DNA of 64,000 nt. Origin: VFBF01 sp964530695 (lineage in GTDB: Bacteria > Pseudomonadota > Alphaproteobacteria > Caulobacterales > Aquidulcibacteraceae). The translations under genes and the position numbers were made by a program. This document shows positions 62,515 to 64,000 of the stretch, one piece after another. The stretch spans positions 3,702 to 67,701 of the forward strand of contig CAZGYQ010000005.1 of NCBI GenBank assembly GCA_964530695.1, written 5' to 3'. Position 1 is the first letter of the stretch. Each line of letters begins with the position of its first letter. A model generated the notes under the pieces. The model was not told the origin of the DNA. It saw nothing but the letters and a program-made list of their open reading frames with translations, and ran no database searches.

Positions 62515-63029
62515 CAGCCGCCTGCTGGATCTTCGCCGACCTCGGCGGTCTGGCGCGCGCGATACTCGTCGAGTTTCTGTGCAACGGCGGGATCGTTGAG
62601 CGCGAGGATGGCGCCCGCCAGAAGCCCCGCGTTCGTGGCGCCCGCAGCGCCGATGGCGAGCGTGCCGACCGGAACACCGGCGGGCATCTGGGCGATGGAG
62701 AGCAGGCTGTCCAATCCGCTCAGCGCCTTCGACTGCACCGGCACGCCGAGCACCGGCAGCGGCGTCATCGACGCGACCATGCCCGGCAGGTGCGCCGCGC
62801 CCCCGGCGCCGGCGATGATGATCTGCAGGCCGCGGGCCTTTGCGGTCGTGGCGTATTCGACGAGGCGGGCGGGCGTGCGGTGCGCGGAGACGACCTTCGC
62901 CTCGTAGGCCACGCCCAGCGCGTCGAGGGCGGCGGCCGCCTGGCCCATGGTCTCCCAGTCGGATTTCGAACCCATGATGAGGCCGACGAGGGGCTTGATA
63001 GTACCCGGGGCGGTCTTCGGGGCGGTCAT
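62514..63029 (-). CDS. purE: N5-carboxyaminoimidazole ribonucleotide mutase
   Basis: This 171-residue enzyme moves the carboxyl group from N5-CAIR to CAIR. GLIMGSKSDWETM, SAHRTPARL and AGAGGAAHLPGM are class I PurE motifs, with the catalytic histidines. It is coupled to purK, the preceding step. Confidence 0.95.
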   Translation of the reverse strand: MTAPKTAPGTIKPLVGLIMGSKSDWETMGQAAAALDALGVAYEAKVVSAHRTPARLVEYATTAKARGLQIIIAGAGGAAHLPGMVASMTPLPVLGVPVQSKALSGLDSLLSIAQMPAGVPVGTLAIGAAGATNAGLLAGAILALNDPAVAQKLDEYRARQTAEVGEDPAGG

Positions 63030-63112
63030 GATGCGGCTCCGCGAAAGCGGCGGTTATAGGGGAGGGGCTGAGTCGCGCAAGGCGAGGGGTTAAAGGCGGG
63101 GGCTTTGGCGAC

Positions 63113-63213
63113 AAGGACCGCCGGCGTCCTCGCCGGCATGGGCGGGCGGCGCCAGACTCCGCAGAATCTTGCGTTGCTGAATGACGGAATGCCGGCGGGA
63201 CGCCGGCGGTCCA
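63113..63213. repeat. Palindromic element, type A, copy 2
   Basis: Arms 63113-63139 and 63189-63212 pair with one base missing on the right; they are near-identical to copy 1 at 46581. The loop shares GCCAGACTCCGCAG and TCTTGCGT. The stop of the small basic gene at 63225 is 12 bp away, the same arrangement as copy 1. Confidence 0.85.
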
Positions 63214-63224
63214 ACTCCCCCACA

Positions 63225-63713
63225 TCACGACGTGTCGGCGGCTTCGACCGCGAAAGCTGCAACGGCGATGCAATCGTCCGCACGGGGCGCCACTGGCGCG
63301 AGGTGCGTGTGGATGGCGTGTTTCCTCAATTGTCGCAGCACCCGCGCGATGGCGGGCTCCATGTCGTCGAGGAGATCACGGAGTTCCGTGAGATCGCGGA
63401 CTTTGACGACGCGCGTGAACGCGCGGAGTTGCGCGCGCTGGAACCTGTAGCGGAAACCGGGCGCAACGCCCCGCCAGTGACGGCGCATGAACACGCGGCC
63501 GCGATTGTCGCAACGGTGGATTGCGTTCAGGAACACGCAGAGCTTCGCGGCGTAGATCTCTTCCGAGATGTCGGGCCTGAAGCGCACACCCGCGAGCGCG
63601 GCCACCCACGCGACAATCTCCAGCACCCAGAGCCTGAGGCGCCGGGCGATGGTGTTCACTCTTTCCAGATCAGGCTTGGCGATGTCGGGTTTCCTGCGAG
63701 GTTTGTATTTCAT
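63225..63713 (-). CDS. Small basic protein of an unnamed family, member 2
   Basis: This 162-residue protein is related to the product at 46695 (see there for matching segments). It has an amphipathic stretch LRLWVLEIVAWVAALAG near residue 27, an arginine-rich middle and GFRYRFQRAQLRAF. AAGGAGCC precedes the ATG at 63713, a better start signal than in member 1. No known function. Confidence 0.65.
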   Translation of the reverse strand: MKYKPRRKPDIAKPDLERVNTIARRLRLWVLEIVAWVAALAGVRFRPDISEEIYAAKLCVFLNAIHRCDNRGRVFMRRHWRGVAPGFRYRFQRAQLRAFTRVVKVRDLTELRDLLDDMEPAIARVLRQLRKHAIHTHLAPVAPRADDCIAVAAFAVEAADTS

Positions 63714-63757
63714 GGCTCCTTCGCCTCATGCGAAGGGCCATGATTTCACACCCGCTA

Positions 63758-63781
63758 TTCCGGTCGGATAGTTTCACGTTT
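63758..63781 (-). promoter_or_regulatory. Conserved upstream motif of member 2
   Basis: Reading towards the gene, CTATCCGACCGGA preceded by ACGTGAAA, as before member 1. It lies about 45 bp before the ATG. Nothing else was recognised from 63782 to the window end. Confidence 0.5.
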
Positions 63782-64000
63782 TTCCGATGCGCCTTGAAGG
63801 CCGCCATGGGCTTGGGATGCGCGCAGGTGTGGAATGAGGGGGCGCCGTTCCCCCTACATTTCGGCAATGTGCGGGGCGCCTGCATCGCAGGCGCCGCTTT
63901 TCGCCGGGCGCGGAAGTCACCGACATCTCCAAAAAGGTTCTGTCATTCCGGGGCGCGCGCAGCGCGAACCCGGCAACTGTTAAGTGGGAAGCGGCGTCGT

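Overview
The window is a high-GC alphaproteobacterial chromosome segment. Gene content suggests Caulobacterales, perhaps near Hyphomonadaceae: three TonB-dependent receptors (one Oar-like with a carboxypeptidase-regulatory domain), a COQ9-family gene divergent from rpsU, a DUF1800/DUF1501 pair and many lipoproteins. The taxonomic call is an inference from gene content only.

Positions 1-7.4 kb hold a probable aromatic or peptide catabolic block. It contains a TonB-dependent receptor cut by the window edge, an AAHS-type MFS transporter, a MarR regulator, and a dipeptidase-RidA-HPPD-VOC operon. A secreted dienelactone-hydrolase-like lipoprotein follows. The two divergent intergenic regions carry nearly the same 19-bp site, so one MarR regulon is likely.

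Positions 7.6-25.3 kb hold an L-rhamnose or rhamnoside module: TonB receptor, fused aldolase/SDR, GH78 rhamnosidase, DeoR regulator, aldo/keto reductase, GPH symporter, esterase, a second class II aldolase, RhaI-type isomerase, FGGY kinase and an FMN-dependent lactate dehydrogenase. Together these can take a rhamnoside from outer-membrane uptake through rhamnulose 1-phosphate to DHAP and lactaldehyde, then lactate and pyruvate. All five promoter-bearing gaps contain tandem 10-bp TGA-N7 repeats, the apparent operator of the DeoR regulator. A broken integrase start next to a tRNA-Leu gene (25.5-26.1 kb) marks a probable island boundary.

Positions 26-46.6 kb look like stable chromosome: DUF3108, DUF1501/DUF1800, an MBL-fold protein without its metal motif, VanX-MurI, a single-chain GmrSD-like nuclease, GT39, an Oar-like receptor, agmatine-to-putrescine genes aguA-aguB, a NmrA-DoxX protein with DUF2269, and the lgt-midA-pgeF chain with divergent ubiK.

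Positions 46.6-64 kb hold housekeeping genes (proC, rpsU, coq9, purE-purK), an FMO, an OYE, FkbM, an orphan ExbD, an orphan ABC-2 permease and lipoproteins. Interspersed are three small basic genes (46.7, 56.9 and 63.2 kb), two clearly related and the third probably so. Each ends next to a long palindrome whose arm begins with a shared GGACCGC core. rpsU appears to start on ATC behind a perfect AGGAGG.
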